Notes: a model not told the origin generated them from the letters alone. A stretch of DNA of 64,000 nt from Nocardia wallacei (GCF_014466955.1 NZ_AP023396.1:4960001-5024000); one strand, 5' to 3'. Counted from the first letter of the stretch, positions 32,401-41,365 are shown. A program made the numbers and translations.

Positions 32401-33366
32401 CTACTCCGCGTACAGCGCGGCGCGCAGGGCCGCGACGGCTTGCGCCACAGCGGCTTTGGCGGCCTGGGTGTCGTGCATCGAGTTGACCATGACGAAGTCG
32501 TGGATGATGCCGCCGTAGCGGGTCTGCGTCACGGGGACGCCCGCGGCGCGGAGTTTGCCCGCGAACGCCTCACCCTCGTCGCGCAGCACATCGGCCTCGG
32601 CGGTGATCACCACCGCGGGCGGCAGCCCGGCCAGCTGCTCGGTGGTGGCGCGCAACGGCGACGCGGTGATCTGCGCGCGGTCCGCCGCGCTGGTGGTGTA
32701 CTGGTCCCAGAACCATTGCATGCCTTCGCGAGTCAGGAAGTACCCGGTCGCGAACCGGTGGTAGGACTCGGTGTCGAACCCGGCGTCGGTGACCGGATAG
32801 AACAGCACCTGCTGGCGGAACGAGACGTCACCGCGCTCCTTGGCCATGAGGGTCAGCGCGATGGCCATATTGCCACCGACCGAGTCGCCCGCGACCGCGA
32901 GCCGGGCCGGGTCGAGCCGCTTGTCGGCGCCGTGCGTGGTGACCCACTGGGCGACGCGGTAGGACTGCTCGTTGGCCACCGGATAGCGGACGTCCGGCGA
33001 GCGGTCGTACTCGGGGAACACGACGGCCGCGTGCACGCCGACCGCGAGGTCCCGCACCAGCCGGTCGTGGGTGTGCGCGTCGCCGAAAACCCAACCGGCA
33101 CCGTGGGTGTAGAGAATCACGGGCAGCGTTTCGGTGGCGCCCTGGGGCCGCACGATCCGGACCCGCACCGAGCCGGTGGGACCGCCCTCGACGGTGATCC
33201 ACTCCTCGTCGATCTCGGGCTTGAATATGGGCGAGTCCTGCACCGAGTCCACGGCCTTACGCCCCTCTTCCGGCGGCAGCTGATAGAGGAACGGGGGCTG
33301 CGAGGTCGCGTCGACGAACTCCTGCGCCGCCTGCTCCAGCGAGATTCCCAAGGGGTTACCTGTCAT
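32401..33366 (-). CDS. Alpha/beta hydrolase, hormone-sensitive-lipase family esterase
   Basis: A 321-residue esterase. It has the HSL-family oxyanion loop as LYTHGAGWVFGD, the nucleophile elbow VAGDSVGGNMAI, the acid near TAEADVLRDEGEAF and the catalytic His in YGGIIHDFVMV. These enzymes hydrolyse short to medium acyl esters in the cytoplasm. It has no signal peptide. It lies convergent to the interrupted hydrolase and downstream of a GlxA-type regulator gene on the same strand, from which it is separated by about 90 bases. Confidence 0.88.
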   Translation of the reverse strand: MTGNPLGISLEQAAQEFVDATSQPPFLYQLPPEEGRKAVDSVQDSPIFKPEIDEEWITVEGGPTGSVRVRIVRPQGATETLPVILYTHGAGWVFGDAHTHDRLVRDLAVGVHAAVVFPEYDRSPDVRYPVANEQSYRVAQWVTTHGADKRLDPARLAVAGDSVGGNMAIALTLMAKERGDVSFRQQVLFYPVTDAGFDTESYHRFATGYFLTREGMQWFWDQYTTSAADRAQITASPLRATTEQLAGLPPAVVITAEADVLRDEGEAFAGKLRAAGVPVTQTRYGGIIHDFVMVNSMHDTQAAKAAVAQAVAALRAALYAE

Positions 33367-33456
33367 CGTCGTTCCTTTTCGGTCGTCGGGTCGACGTCGA
33401 GTCTGGCCCGGAGCACCGGCCGCGCGCCCCTCCCCACGGGACGTGAAAACCCCCGT

Positions 33457-34464
33457 TCAGGACACCGCGGCCACGACGGGCGCACCGCCCCCGGACGCCG
33501 ACCCGGTCGACCGGAACCGCTGCTGGTACTTGCGGGGCGAGATGCCGAGCCGGGCCACGAACGCCCGCCGCAACGCCTCGCTGTTACCGTAACCGGCGAT
33601 CATCGCGGCCTCGGTCACGCTGCGCCCGGCGTGCAGCATGTCGCGGGCGACGCCGAATCGGATGAACGCCACGTACTCCGCGGGCGAATGCTCCAACTCG
33701 GTGCGGAACAAGCGAGTCAGATGCCGCACGCTGACCTGGGCGTGCGCGGCCAAGGTCTGCACCGTGTGCGGGAAGGCCGGATCGGCACAGATCAGGTCGA
33801 CGGCCTTGCGGACCAGCGGGCTGCGCGGCACCGGCCCGGTCAGCGACGCCGAGAACTGCGACTGGCCGCCGCCGCGCTGCATGTACACCACCATCAGCTG
33901 TGCGACCCGCCGTGCCACGTCGGCGCCGTAATCCTCCTCCACCAGCGCGAGTGCCAGATCCACACCGGCCGCGACGCCCGCCGAGCTGTAGAGGTTGCCG
34001 TCGCGGACGAAGATCGCGTCCGCGTCCACCGTCACCTCGGGATAGCGCCGCCCGAGGTCGGCCGCGAACTTCCAGTGTGTGGTGGCACGCCGGCCGTCGA
34101 GCAGCCCGAGTTCGGCGAGTACGAAGGCGCCGCTGCATATCGAGGCGAGCCGGCGCGTATTCCACGACAGGTGCCGCGCCGCCGCGAGCACCTCGGGTGT
34201 CATGAATTTGGCCGGTGGCAGCTCGCTGCCCGGGATGACGACGGTGTCGAATCGGCCCGACTCGCCGGCCGCACCGCTCACCTCGATCCGGGCCCCGATC
34301 GAGGTCTGCACATTCGCCCCGTCGGCCGAGAGCAAGACCACGTCGTAGCCGGGAGCGGCCTGATTCGCCTCCACGAAGACCTCCGCCGGGCCCACGAAGT
34401 CGAACATCTTCACACCGTCGAAGACCAGGATGCCGACGCGGCGGCGGAGGGAGTCGGTTGACAT
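33457..34464 (-). CDS. GlxA-family regulator (DJ-1/PfpI domain plus AraC domain)
   Basis: A 335-residue regulator. Residues 8-180 form a DJ-1/PfpI-like domain (VGILVFDGVKMFDFVGPAEV; LASICSGAFVLAELGLLDGR with the nucleophile-elbow Cys). Residues 225-320 form the AraC domain (LAAHAQVSVRHLTRLFRTEL; IAGYGNSEALRRAFVARLGI). Such proteins usually activate adjacent catabolic genes; the downstream esterase is a candidate. The ATG at 34464 faces a TetR gene across a shared 22-bp palindrome. Confidence 0.87.
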   Translation of the reverse strand: MSTDSLRRRVGILVFDGVKMFDFVGPAEVFVEANQAAPGYDVVLLSADGANVQTSIGARIEVSGAAGESGRFDTVVIPGSELPPAKFMTPEVLAAARHLSWNTRRLASICSGAFVLAELGLLDGRRATTHWKFAADLGRRYPEVTVDADAIFVRDGNLYSSAGVAAGVDLALALVEEDYGADVARRVAQLMVVYMQRGGGQSQFSASLTGPVPRSPLVRKAVDLICADPAFPHTVQTLAAHAQVSVRHLTRLFRTELEHSPAEYVAFIRFGVARDMLHAGRSVTEAAMIAGYGNSEALRRAFVARLGISPRKYQQRFRSTGSASGGGAPVVAAVS

Positions 34465-34475
34465 GACCACCATCA

Positions 34476-34497
34476 TTCTGGAGGCACGCCTCCAGAA
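34476..34497. promoter_or_regulatory. 22-bp palindromic operator between glxA-like and tetR genes
   Basis: TTCTGGAGGC and GCCTCCAGAA are perfect inverted arms around a two-base AC spacer. The site is 12 bases before the GlxA-like start and 46 before the TetR start, so TetR binding could repress both. Confidence 0.7.
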
Positions 34498-34542
34498 CAA
34501 GTGGTGTGGGCTGTCTCGCATCGCGATTGCTACGGTGAGCGC

Positions 34543-35148
34543 ATGGGACGGCCGCGACAGTTCGACAAGTCGAGCCTGCTCGACGCCGCGGCCGACCTGT
34601 TCTGGACGCAGGGTTTCGACGACACCTCGGTGGAGGACGTCTCGCGGGCCACCGGTGTCGGCAACGGCAGCATCTACGCCGCCTACGGCAACAAGCGCGG
34701 CCTGTTCCTCGCCGCGTTCGAGCGCTACTGCGAGCACCGCGCCCGGTTCGTGCGCCAGGTCGTGATGTCCGCGCCCGGCTCCGCCCGCGACGCGGTGCGC
34801 GCGCTGCTCGCCGCGATCGTCGACGACTGTGCGGCACAACCGGATCGGCGCGGCTGCCTGATGCTCAACAGCATCGCCCAGCTCGGCACCCGCATGCCCG
34901 ACGTGGTCGCGATCGGCGCCCGGACCACCGCGGCCATGGAGCACGGCGTCGCCGAACGGCTGCGCCGCAGCGCCCGCCGCGACATGACGGAGTCCGATCT
35001 CGCGGCACACAGCGCCAACATCGTGGTGGTGGCGCAGGGCCTGATCCATCTGAGCCGCTTGGGAACTCCCCGGACGCGCCTGCTGGAAATCGCGGACGTG
35101 TCGGCCCGGACCCTACCCGGAGCCTGGGCTGATCGGGTGGCCCGCTGA
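34543..35148 (+). CDS. TetR-family repressor
   Basis: A 201-residue TetR protein. The N-terminal helix-turn-helix reads LLDAAADLFWTQGFDDTSVE and VSRATGVGNGSIYAAYGNKR. The ligand-binding part holds CAAQPDRRGCLMLNS, typical of the TetR_C group that includes AcrR/YxaF-like regulators with a conserved Cys. A palindromic operator is placed just upstream. The ligand is unknown. It ends five bases before the tail of the HD-domain gene. Confidence 0.87.
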   Translation: MGRPRQFDKSSLLDAAADLFWTQGFDDTSVEDVSRATGVGNGSIYAAYGNKRGLFLAAFERYCEHRARFVRQVVMSAPGSARDAVRALLAAIVDDCAAQPDRRGCLMLNSIAQLGTRMPDVVAIGARTTAAMEHGVAERLRRSARRDMTESDLAAHSANIVVVAQGLIHLSRLGTPRTRLLEIADVSARTLPGAWADRVAR

Positions 35149-35152
35149 TCAC

Positions 35153-35788
35153 CTAATCACCCCAGGGCCGCTGCCCGGCGACGCGGATCTCCAACCGCGT
35201 GCGGCCGGTGGCGTCGCGTTCGCCGCGGAACAGCTCGGCCATGGAGTAGATCGGCGCGGCGTCCGCGGATCGGCCACCGTGCGCGACGATGGCGTCGGTG
35301 AGCGCCCGCACCATGTGCTCTCGCGGATAGGCGGCGTGAATCTCGGCCAGCCGGTCCGCGGTGACGTCGGCGCGAAAGCCGATGTCCATCTTGCTGCCCT
35401 CGGCGGTGAGATAGGCCAGCAGGCCGCGGCGCTCGGCGATCCCGGGCGAGGTGTGCAGGGCGATGGCCTCCCAGACGCGGTCCACCGCGGCGGCCGGGAC
35501 ACCCGCGTCCGTAAGCACTCGCGCGGCGAGGTCGGCGCCTTCCACTTCGAATCGGGCCCGGCCCGGCGCGGCGGTTCCGGTCCCGAGGTCGTGCAGTACG
35601 GTCGCGGCGAACAGCAGATCACGATCGTATGCCGTATCTGTTTCCAGATGTTCGTGCCGCACAAGCAGTTCGGCGAACAGAAAGCTCCGAATGCTGTGGT
35701 TGGCGACCGGTTCGGACTCCTGTGCCCGCACGACGGCCAGCACGGTGTCGGCGAGTGGGCCGTCCGGTAGGGAGATCGAAAAACTCAT
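35153..35788 (-). CDS. HD-domain phosphohydrolase-like protein
   Basis: A 211-residue protein of the HD superfamily, resembling the cyanamide hydratase / small HD phosphohydrolase group. Metal-binding residues are visible in EPVANHSIRSFLFAELL (His) and AATVLHDLGTGTA (His-Asp), with a later IALHTSPGIAERRG (His). A function as hydratase or phosphohydrolase is likely, with the substrate unknown. The ATG at 35788 is close to a divergent GlxA-like gene. Confidence 0.82.
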   Translation of the reverse strand: MSFSISLPDGPLADTVLAVVRAQESEPVANHSIRSFLFAELLVRHEHLETDTAYDRDLLFAATVLHDLGTGTAAPGRARFEVEGADLAARVLTDAGVPAAAVDRVWEAIALHTSPGIAERRGLLAYLTAEGSKMDIGFRADVTADRLAEIHAAYPREHMVRALTDAIVAHGGRSADAAPIYSMAELFRGERDATGRTRLEIRVAGQRPWGD

Positions 35789-35859
35789 GGCGGCAACGCT
35801 ATTGGCGGGCCGCGCGCTACAGGAGTAGCCCGGGTGCCAATCGGCGCTAGGATCGGGCC

Positions 35860-36825
35860 GTGCCGGAAGGAGGGGGACGGCCGCGCGTCGCCGTGATCGC
35901 CGTACCCGACGTCGTGATGCTGGACCTCGCCATCCCGGTCGACGTGTTCGGCTCCGATCCGCGCTACGACGTGGTCGTGTGTGCGGCGACGCCGCGCGTG
36001 CCGACCGCGGCCGCGGGCTTGTGCTGCGAGACGCTCACCGGGCTGGATGCCGTCGAACAGGCCGATATCGCCGTCATCCCCGGTTGGGCGTCGTTCGATC
36101 GCCCGCCGCCGGACGCGGTGGTGGCCGCGGTACGCCGGGCGCACGCGGGCGGGACGCGGCTGCTGTCCATCTGCACCGGCGCTTTCACGCTGGCCGCCAC
36201 CGGTCTGCTGGCGGGCCGTCCCGCGACCACCCACTGGCGCGCGGCGGCGCTGTTGCGCAGCCGGTACCCGGATGTCGACCTCCGGGCCGACCGGCTGTTC
36301 GTCGACGACGGCGACATCCTGACCTCGGCGGGCGTCACCAGCGGCGTGGACCTGTGTCTGCATGTGATCCGCGAGGACTTCGGCGCCGCGGCGGCCAACG
36401 AACGCGCCCGCGACCTCGTCGCCGCACCGATCCGGGAGGGCGGTCAGGCGCAGTACACCGAGCGGTTCCGCCCCGAACCCACCGCGACGACGCTCGCCGC
36501 GGTCCGGGAATGGATGTCGGCCACCCTGGACCAACGGCACACCCTCGACGAGTTGTCCCGGCGCGCCGGGCTTTCCCGGCGGACGTTCATCCGCCGATTC
36601 CGTGCGGAAACCGGCACGTCGGCACACGCCTGGCTGACCGCCGCGCGCATCGATCGCGCCCGGGAGCTGCTGGAGACAACGACGCTGCCCATCGATCGCA
36701 TCGGCTATCGGGTCGGCCTGGGCAATCCCGCCAACACCCGCGCCGTGTTCCGCCGTCACGTCGGGATCGGTCCCCAGCAGTATCGGAGGATGTTCAGCGG
36801 CGGAGCGGTTTCCAGCGACCGCTAG
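35860..36825 (+). CDS. GlxA-family regulator (DJ-1/PfpI domain plus AraC domain)
   Basis: A 321-residue second GlxA-type regulator. The DJ-1-like part has VAVIAVPDVVMLDLAIPVDV and LLSICTGAFTLAATGLLAGR; the AraC part has LSRRAGLSRRTFIRRFRAET and IGYRVGLGNPANTRAVFRRH. The GTG start at 35860 is followed by a Gly-rich tail. It is divergent from the HD gene and overlaps the end of the SRPBCC gene by four bases. It may control the HD-domain enzyme. Confidence 0.86.
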   Translation: MPEGGGRPRVAVIAVPDVVMLDLAIPVDVFGSDPRYDVVVCAATPRVPTAAAGLCCETLTGLDAVEQADIAVIPGWASFDRPPPDAVVAAVRRAHAGGTRLLSICTGAFTLAATGLLAGRPATTHWRAAALLRSRYPDVDLRADRLFVDDGDILTSAGVTSGVDLCLHVIREDFGAAAANERARDLVAAPIREGGQAQYTERFRPEPTATTLAAVREWMSATLDQRHTLDELSRRAGLSRRTFIRRFRAETGTSAHAWLTAARIDRARELLETTTLPIDRIGYRVGLGNPANTRAVFRRHVGIGPQQYRRMFSGGAVSSDR

Positions 36826-37331
36826 CCGCGCGCCGCCAGATCCTCGTAGTACCCGGCCATCCCCGGAAAGTAGTCGGCGAAGTCGGGATGCGGCGTGCCG
36901 TCCCGGGCCGCGCCGAGCAGATCGAGGTAGTACTCCCAGCCGGGACCCACATGGCTGACCTGAGCGATCTCGTCCGCGGTGAGCAGATGGTGGACGAAAC
37001 GCAACTCGGTGACGCCCCCGGACTCGGTGAGCTCGAGTTCCAGCCGCCACGCGCCGTAGTCGTCCACGGCCGAGACGCCGAGCCGGTGCGGCGGTTCGCA
37101 GGCGTCGATGTGCATGTCCATCCACGGCTGCTCCTCCTCGAAGGCCATCTGCACCTTGATGGTCCGGCCGGGGCCCGGCTCGCCGGTCCACGGACCGAAC
37201 CACCGGGCGGTGCGGTCGGACTCGGTGACACTGGCCCACACATCATCGACCGGAGCGCGGTAGGTGCGGGTGAGGACCAGGTCGCGGCCCTGTTCGGCGG
37301 CCAGCAACCGGCCGGTGGGTTTCGGGGTCAT
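36822..37331 (-). CDS. SRPBCC (AHSA1-like) family protein
   Basis: A 169-residue START/SRPBCC-fold protein: DLVLTRTYRAPVDDVWASVT, ARWFGPWTGEPGPGRTIKVQ and WRLELELTESGGVTELRFVH. It binds small hydrophobic ligands in related proteins. Its ATG overlaps the ArsR stop (ATGA), so it is translated from the ArsR transcript. It corresponds to the second half of the fused protein at 29990-30823. Confidence 0.87.
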   Translation of the reverse strand: MTPKPTGRLLAAEQGRDLVLTRTYRAPVDDVWASVTESDRTARWFGPWTGEPGPGRTIKVQMAFEEEQPWMDMHIDACEPPHRLGVSAVDDYGAWRLELELTESGGVTELRFVHHLLTADEIAQVSHVGPGWEYYLDLLGAARDGTPHPDFADYFPGMAGYYEDLAARG

Positions 37332-37693
37332 GCGGTCTCCTCCTTGTGTGATTCGGCTGTGGTTCCGGTGGCGCGGCGCTCACGGCGGGTGCGGTACACC
37401 TCGGTCTCCAGCGCGTCGAGGTGCCGCGCCCAGCCCGGCGGCGACGCAAAACTCGTTATCCAGTCCGCGATTTCGGCGAGCGGCGCGGCGTCGAGCAGGT
37501 AGTACCGCTGCCTGCCGACCAGTTCGTCGTGCACCAGGCCGCTCTCGCGCAGCACCCGCAGGTGCCGGCTGACCGCGGGGCGGCTGATGTCGAACTGCTC
37601 GGCGATGGCGCCCGCCGTGAGCCGCTGCTCGCGCAGCAGTTCCAGGATTCGCCGCCGAACCGGGTCCGCGATCGCGCCCGCCACCTTGTCCAC
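37328..37693 (-). CDS. ArsR-family repressor
   Basis: A 121-residue winged-helix protein: AIADPVRRRILELLREQRLT, then IAEQFDISRPAVSRHLRVLR and ESGLVHDELVGRQRYYLLD. The C-terminus has a charged helical tail. No metal-binding CxC motif is present, so it probably responds to an organic signal. The GTG at 37693 is preferred to the TTG at 37699. A palindrome sits just before it, suiting autorepression of this two-gene operon. Confidence 0.86.
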   Translation of the reverse strand: MDKVAGAIADPVRRRILELLREQRLTAGAIAEQFDISRPAVSRHLRVLRESGLVHDELVGRQRYYLLDAAPLAEIADWITSFASPPGWARHLDALETEVYRTRRERRATGTTAESHKEETA

Positions 37694-37702
37694 GCCCAAA
37701 GC

Positions 37703-37718
37703 GTAACCAACTGGTTAC
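37703..37718. promoter_or_regulatory. ArsR operator candidate
   Basis: GTAACCAACTGGTTAC is a 16-bp palindrome (7-bp arms, AC spacer) ten bases before the ArsR start and about 60 before the epoxide hydrolase start, so it may serve both directions. Confidence 0.65.
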
Positions 37719-37780
37719 GGATTGTCGAGCCGAGATCCATGGCCCGCCGATGCCGCACCGCGCTCCCCCAGAATGGGACC

Positions 37781-38914
37781 ATGACCGATATCGAACGTTT
37801 TCGGATCGACGTCCCCGATGACGTGCTCACCGACCTGCGCCGCCGCCTCACCGATACCCGCTGGCCCGAGGCCGAGTGCGTCGACGACTGGAGCCAGGGC
37901 ATCCCGCTGGCCTACACCCGGGAGCTCGCCCACTACTGGGCCACCGAATACGATTGGCGGGCAACGGAATCGGCGCTCAACCAGTTCGATCAATACGTCA
38001 CCGAAATCGACGGGCTGCCCATTCATTTCGTGCATCAGCGCTCGCCCCACCCCGACGCCTTTCCCCTGATCATTACGCACGGCTGGCCCGGCTCCATCGT
38101 CGAATTCGGCAAAATCATTGCGCCCCTGACGAATCCGACCGCACACGGCGGCCGCGCCGCGGACGCCTTCCACGTCGTCTGCCCCTCGCTGCCGGGGTAC
38201 GGCTTCTCCGGGAAGCCGACCGGCACGGGGTGGAACGCGGCGCGCATCGCCGCGGCATGGGAGACCTTGATGACCCGGCTGGGCTACGATCGGTACGGCG
38301 CTCAGGGCGGCGACTGGGGCGCCGCGATCACGACGGAGATCGGCCGCAATGTGGGGCACTGCGTCGGGATCCACACCAATATGCCCATCGCCACCCCCAC
38401 CGAGGGCGCGCTGCACGATCCCACCGAGGCCGAACGTGACGCGCTGGCCGCCCTGAAGTACTACCGGCGCTGGGATTGCGGGTACGCCAAACAGCAGTCC
38501 ACCCGTCCGCAGACCATCGGCTACGGCCTGGTCGACTCACCGGTCGCGCTACTGGCCTGGATCGTGGAAAAATTCTGGTCGTGGACCGACTGCGACGGCC
38601 ACCCCGAGAACGCCCTGACCCGAGACGAGATCCTCGACAATGTAACCCTGTACTGGATCACCGGCACCGGAGCCTCCGCCGCGCGCCTGTACTGGGAGAG
38701 CTCGGCCGCGTTCGGCCATGGTGCGCGCGTCGAAATCCCTACCGGCATAGCCTCTTTCCCGAAGGAAATCGGCCGCTCCCCGCGCTCCTGGTGCGAACCG
38801 AACTACCACATCACCCACTGGACCACGATGCCCCGCGGCGGACACTTCGCCGCCTTCGAACAACCGGACCTCTTCACCACCGACCTGCGCGCCTTCTTCG
38901 CCACCGTCCGCTGA
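37781..38914 (+). CDS. Epoxide hydrolase (EPHX1/juvenile-hormone type N-terminus)
   Basis: A 377-residue epoxide hydrolase with the EHN N-terminal domain (FRIDVPDDVLTDLRRRLTDT) followed by an alpha/beta hydrolase. Visible are the oxyanion HGWPGS motif in IITHGWPGSIVEFG, the nucleophile elbow AQGGDWGAAITTEI with Asp, and the catalytic His in MPRGGHFAAFEQPD. It opens epoxides to diols in the cytoplasm. The ATG is at 37781. It is divergent from the ArsR operon and may share its operator. Confidence 0.9.
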   Translation: MTDIERFRIDVPDDVLTDLRRRLTDTRWPEAECVDDWSQGIPLAYTRELAHYWATEYDWRATESALNQFDQYVTEIDGLPIHFVHQRSPHPDAFPLIITHGWPGSIVEFGKIIAPLTNPTAHGGRAADAFHVVCPSLPGYGFSGKPTGTGWNAARIAAAWETLMTRLGYDRYGAQGGDWGAAITTEIGRNVGHCVGIHTNMPIATPTEGALHDPTEAERDALAALKYYRRWDCGYAKQQSTRPQTIGYGLVDSPVALLAWIVEKFWSWTDCDGHPENALTRDEILDNVTLYWITGTGASAARLYWESSAAFGHGARVEIPTGIASFPKEIGRSPRSWCEPNYHITHWTTMPRGGHFAAFEQPDLFTTDLRAFFATVR

Positions 38915-39031
38915 CGGCGCCGGGTGACATGCGACACGGAACAAACTCAGCGGTCCGAGCCGTTACTGTCACAGCATTGTTCAGCGCGGCCGCGGATCGG
39001 GACGGCGGGGACCAGTGAAGGACACGATCGC

Positions 39032-39634
39032 ATGACGACAATCCGATACCCGGGCGCCGAATCCGTGGAGGAGATCACCTCCCGTTTCATGCTCTCGATG
39101 CCCGGCGGCATGATGCCGATGCTGTGCGGATTCCGTTACGACGGCGCCAGTATCGCCGCCGACTTCGTGCCCGCCCAGCTCACCGAGGACCACTCCGACC
39201 TCGACCCGCACCCGATCCATGCCAGCGCCGCGCAGTTGCGCCGCAACCTGGGCTCCGACATGTTCGGGTTCGGGCTGGTGTTCATCGTCTTCGCGGACCA
39301 ACTGGACGGTCGCGACGAGAACCGGCACATCCCGGCCCAGATCCACACCGCCGCCGAACAATTGCCCGGCACCGACGACCTCATCGCCGCCGTCACCATC
39401 GATGCCACCGGCCGCCAGTGGTGGGCCGTGGTGCCCCGGCACCTGCAGGACCTGGAGCCGGTCCGGATCCACGTCCCCTCCGCGCCGCGCGAGGACTGGC
39501 GGATCCCCGACAACATCACCGCCTGGTTGTGGATGGCGGCCCTGGCGCTGGATCAGTCGAACCGGCCGCGCCTGCGCCAGTTGCTCGCCGAGCCGGAGGG
39601 CAATTCCGGCGGAGCGGCCTCGTTCATCCTCTGA
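39032..39634 (+). CDS. Conserved-looking protein of unknown function
   Basis: I do not recognise the family. The 200-residue protein has no signal peptide or membrane segment. It shows a mixed alpha/beta pattern with FMLSMPGGMMPMLCGFRYDG, FGFGLVFIVFADQLDGRDEN and TGRQWWAVVPRHLQDLEPVR. The DENRHIPAQIHTAAEQLPGT segment suggests an exposed helix. AAGGA lies ten bases before the ATG. It is convergent with the espR-like gene; a place near two nucleoid proteins may be chance. Confidence 0.68.
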   Translation: MTTIRYPGAESVEEITSRFMLSMPGGMMPMLCGFRYDGASIAADFVPAQLTEDHSDLDPHPIHASAAQLRRNLGSDMFGFGLVFIVFADQLDGRDENRHIPAQIHTAAEQLPGTDDLIAAVTIDATGRQWWAVVPRHLQDLEPVRIHVPSAPREDWRIPDNITAWLWMAALALDQSNRPRLRQLLAEPEGNSGGAASFIL

Positions 39635-39646
39635 CGAAACGATCGG

Positions 39647-40066
39647 TCAGCGGTCGGCCGGGTCGGTGTGGAATTCCGAAAGACCCTCACTCGCACGGAG
39701 TTTGTCGGCCATGACGGCGAGGAGATTCTGGGATTCCTCGGAGAGGTCGAACGCGCGACTGGAGAGCCTGCGCAAGTTGTATCCGCGTAGTTGCGAGAGC
39801 AGTTCCAGATCGTGGTCCACGCGCGCGGCGTAGACGTCGTCGGTGAAATACTGCGGTTCCACTTTGAAGAACTTCGCCAGCGCCGCAATCGTCTCGGCGG
39901 AGGGATTCGTGCGTTGCCCGGACCGCAGCTGCGAGAGGTACGGCTTGGAAACGGGTTGTCCCGCCGCGGCGAGATTCGCCGCGACCTCGGCATTGCTGAG
40001 CGGCGGGCGTCCGGGGGGATGAACAGTGGCGAACAACTTGTTCAACCGGTCCGCAAAACTCGCCAT
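39647..40066 (-). CDS. espR: EspR-like nucleoid-associated transcription regulator
   Basis: A 139-residue protein closely resembling mycobacterial EspR, which binds many chromosomal sites and activates ESX-1 accessory genes. It reads [20 protein letters not shown], then [20 protein letters not shown] for the helix-turn-helix and [15 protein letters not shown], each matching the EspR layout. The C-terminal dimerisation part ([17 protein letters not shown]) is present. A GGAG/GGGG stretch precedes the ATG. It is divergent from lsr2 across 440 bases. Confidence 0.88.
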   Translation of the reverse strand: MASFADRLNKLFATVHPPGRPPLSNAEVAANLAAAGQPVSKPYLSQLRSGQRTNPSAETIAALAKFFKVEPQYFTDDVYAARVDHDLELLSQLRGYNLRRLSSRAFDLSEESQNLLAVMADKLRASEGLSEFHTDPADR

Positions 40067-40507
40067 GATCCCCGCAAACTCCTAAGCTCATTTTCGCAAT
40101 GCCATCGCCGCCCGCGCGGCCGTTCTGCCCGACCACTCGCGCGCGCGTCCGTAGCAGTGGAAACTACGCTCTCGGCGAAGATCCCGCTACCGAACTGTGG
40201 TAGCGCACAAGTATTCCGGCCACGGCCGCCGGTCCGGATCGGTCCCGGCCACCCCGAGCACGGATCGCAAGCCCGTGCGGCAACCGGGATCACAGCGCGG
40301 AACCGACCGGCACCGGGCCGCCGGGCCGCCGTCCGATTCGACCGCTTCGGCCACGACCGGCCACGTCACGGCGGCGCGGTCGACACTTCGAATGACACGC
40401 CGCGAATCGTTGTTACGTCCCACAAATGGGAACGGATTCGTAATTATCTTCGCGGCGAGCTAGCGTTACGGCACATACATTCTTGCGAGCATTGGAGGGG
40501 TTACCGT
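40067..40507. promoter_or_regulatory. Long divergent intergenic region between espR-like and lsr2 genes
   Basis: About 440 bases without a gene. The lsr2-proximal part is locally AT-rich, with TAATTATCTTC near 40440 and an imperfect palindrome TCCCACAAATGGGA near 40420. Both encoded proteins bind AT-rich DNA, so mutual or self regulation here is plausible. No RNA gene was recognised. Confidence 0.45.
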
Positions 40508-40843
40508 ATGGCAAAGAAGGTCATCGTCGAGCTCGTGGACGACTACGACGGCAAATCCAAAGCCGAGGAGACCGTGCGCTTCGGCATCGACGGTGTGGAG
40601 TACGAAATCGATCTGTCCGTTCGCAATGCGGGCAAGCTCCGCAAGGTGTTCGAAGAGTGGATCGAACCGGCCCGCAAGGTGGGCCGAATTCCCAAGGGCA
40701 AGAACAAGATCGCCGCTCGGCCGCGTAACGACAGCGGTCAGACGGCGGCCATCCGCGACTGGGCTCGCAAGAACGGTTACAACGTGTCCAGCCGCGGCCG
40801 CGTCCAGGCCGACATCATCGAGGCGTACAACAAGGCCAGCTGA
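40508..40843 (+). CDS. lsr2: Lsr2 nucleoid-associated protein
   Basis: A 111-residue Lsr2, the H-NS-like xenogeneic silencer of Mycobacteriales. The N-terminal dimerisation domain reads [20 protein letters not shown] and [15 protein letters not shown]. The C-terminal DNA-binding domain reads [20 protein letters not shown] with the RGR minor-groove motif. GGAGG lies ten bases before the ATG. Length and ends match the family. It probably silences AT-rich foreign DNA such as the integrative element. Confidence 0.97.
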   Translation: MAKKVIVELVDDYDGKSKAEETVRFGIDGVEYEIDLSVRNAGKLRKVFEEWIEPARKVGRIPKGKNKIAARPRNDSGQTAAIRDWARKNGYNVSSRGRVQADIIEAYNKAS

Positions 40844-40851
40844 CAGTCACC

Positions 40852-40888
40852 GTCGCGCTGCCGGGCCGAATCGGCTCGGCAGCGCGAC
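40852..40888. terminator. Hairpin between convergent lsr2 and ribH
   Basis: GTCGCGCTGCCG pairs exactly with CGGCAGCGCGAC, and an inner GCCGA/TCGGC extends the stem. There is no T-run, as often in high-GC actinobacteria; it is placed to serve both genes. Confidence 0.65.
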
Positions 40889-40918
40889 GAGGCCGGAAAC
40901 GAAGTCCGGCAGCAACCT

Positions 40919-41365
40919 TCAGGCCGCGGCGGCGTCCAGGCTCAGGGTCGACGCGATGGCGTTGGCCAGTTCTGCGCCCTTGATCTCGAAGTGGCGGGCG
41001 AAATAGGCGACGTGTTCGGCGTGCTCGTGGAAATGGTGCGGGGTGAGCACCGCCGAGAACACCGGCACGTCGGTGTCGAGTTGTATTCGCATGAGCGCGT
41101 CCACCACGGTCGCGGCCACGAAGTCGTGCCGGTAGATGCCGCCGTCGACCACCAGCGCGCACCCCGCCACGGCGGCGTATCGGCCACCGGCGGCCAAACG
41201 CTTGGCGCGCAACGGGATCTCGAATGCGCCGGGCACCTCGATCACCTCGACGTCGGCGAATCCGCGCTCGGCCAGACCGGCGCGACAGGCCGCCACGGCC
41301 CGGTCGACGATGTCGGCGTGCCAGCGGGCGGCGACGAGGGCGATGCGGTGGGAAGTGGGTGACAT
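40919..41365 (-). CDS. ribH: 6,7-dimethyl-8-ribityllumazine synthase
   Basis: A 148-residue lumazine synthase, which condenses the ribityl-uracil intermediate with dihydroxybutanone phosphate in riboflavin synthesis. It shows [40 protein letters not shown], and the [20 protein letters not shown] segment with the catalytic His region. The last segment and short length resemble the RibH2 type. It is monocistronic and follows an FMN riboswitch. The ATG at 41365 is 84 bases from the riboswitch end. Other rib genes are not in the window. Confidence 0.88.
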   Translation of the reverse strand: MSPTSHRIALVAARWHADIVDRAVAACRAGLAERGFADVEVIEVPGAFEIPLRAKRLAAGGRYAAVAGCALVVDGGIYRHDFVAATVVDALMRIQLDTDVPVFSAVLTPHHFHEHAEHVAYFARHFEIKGAELANAIASTLSLDAAAA

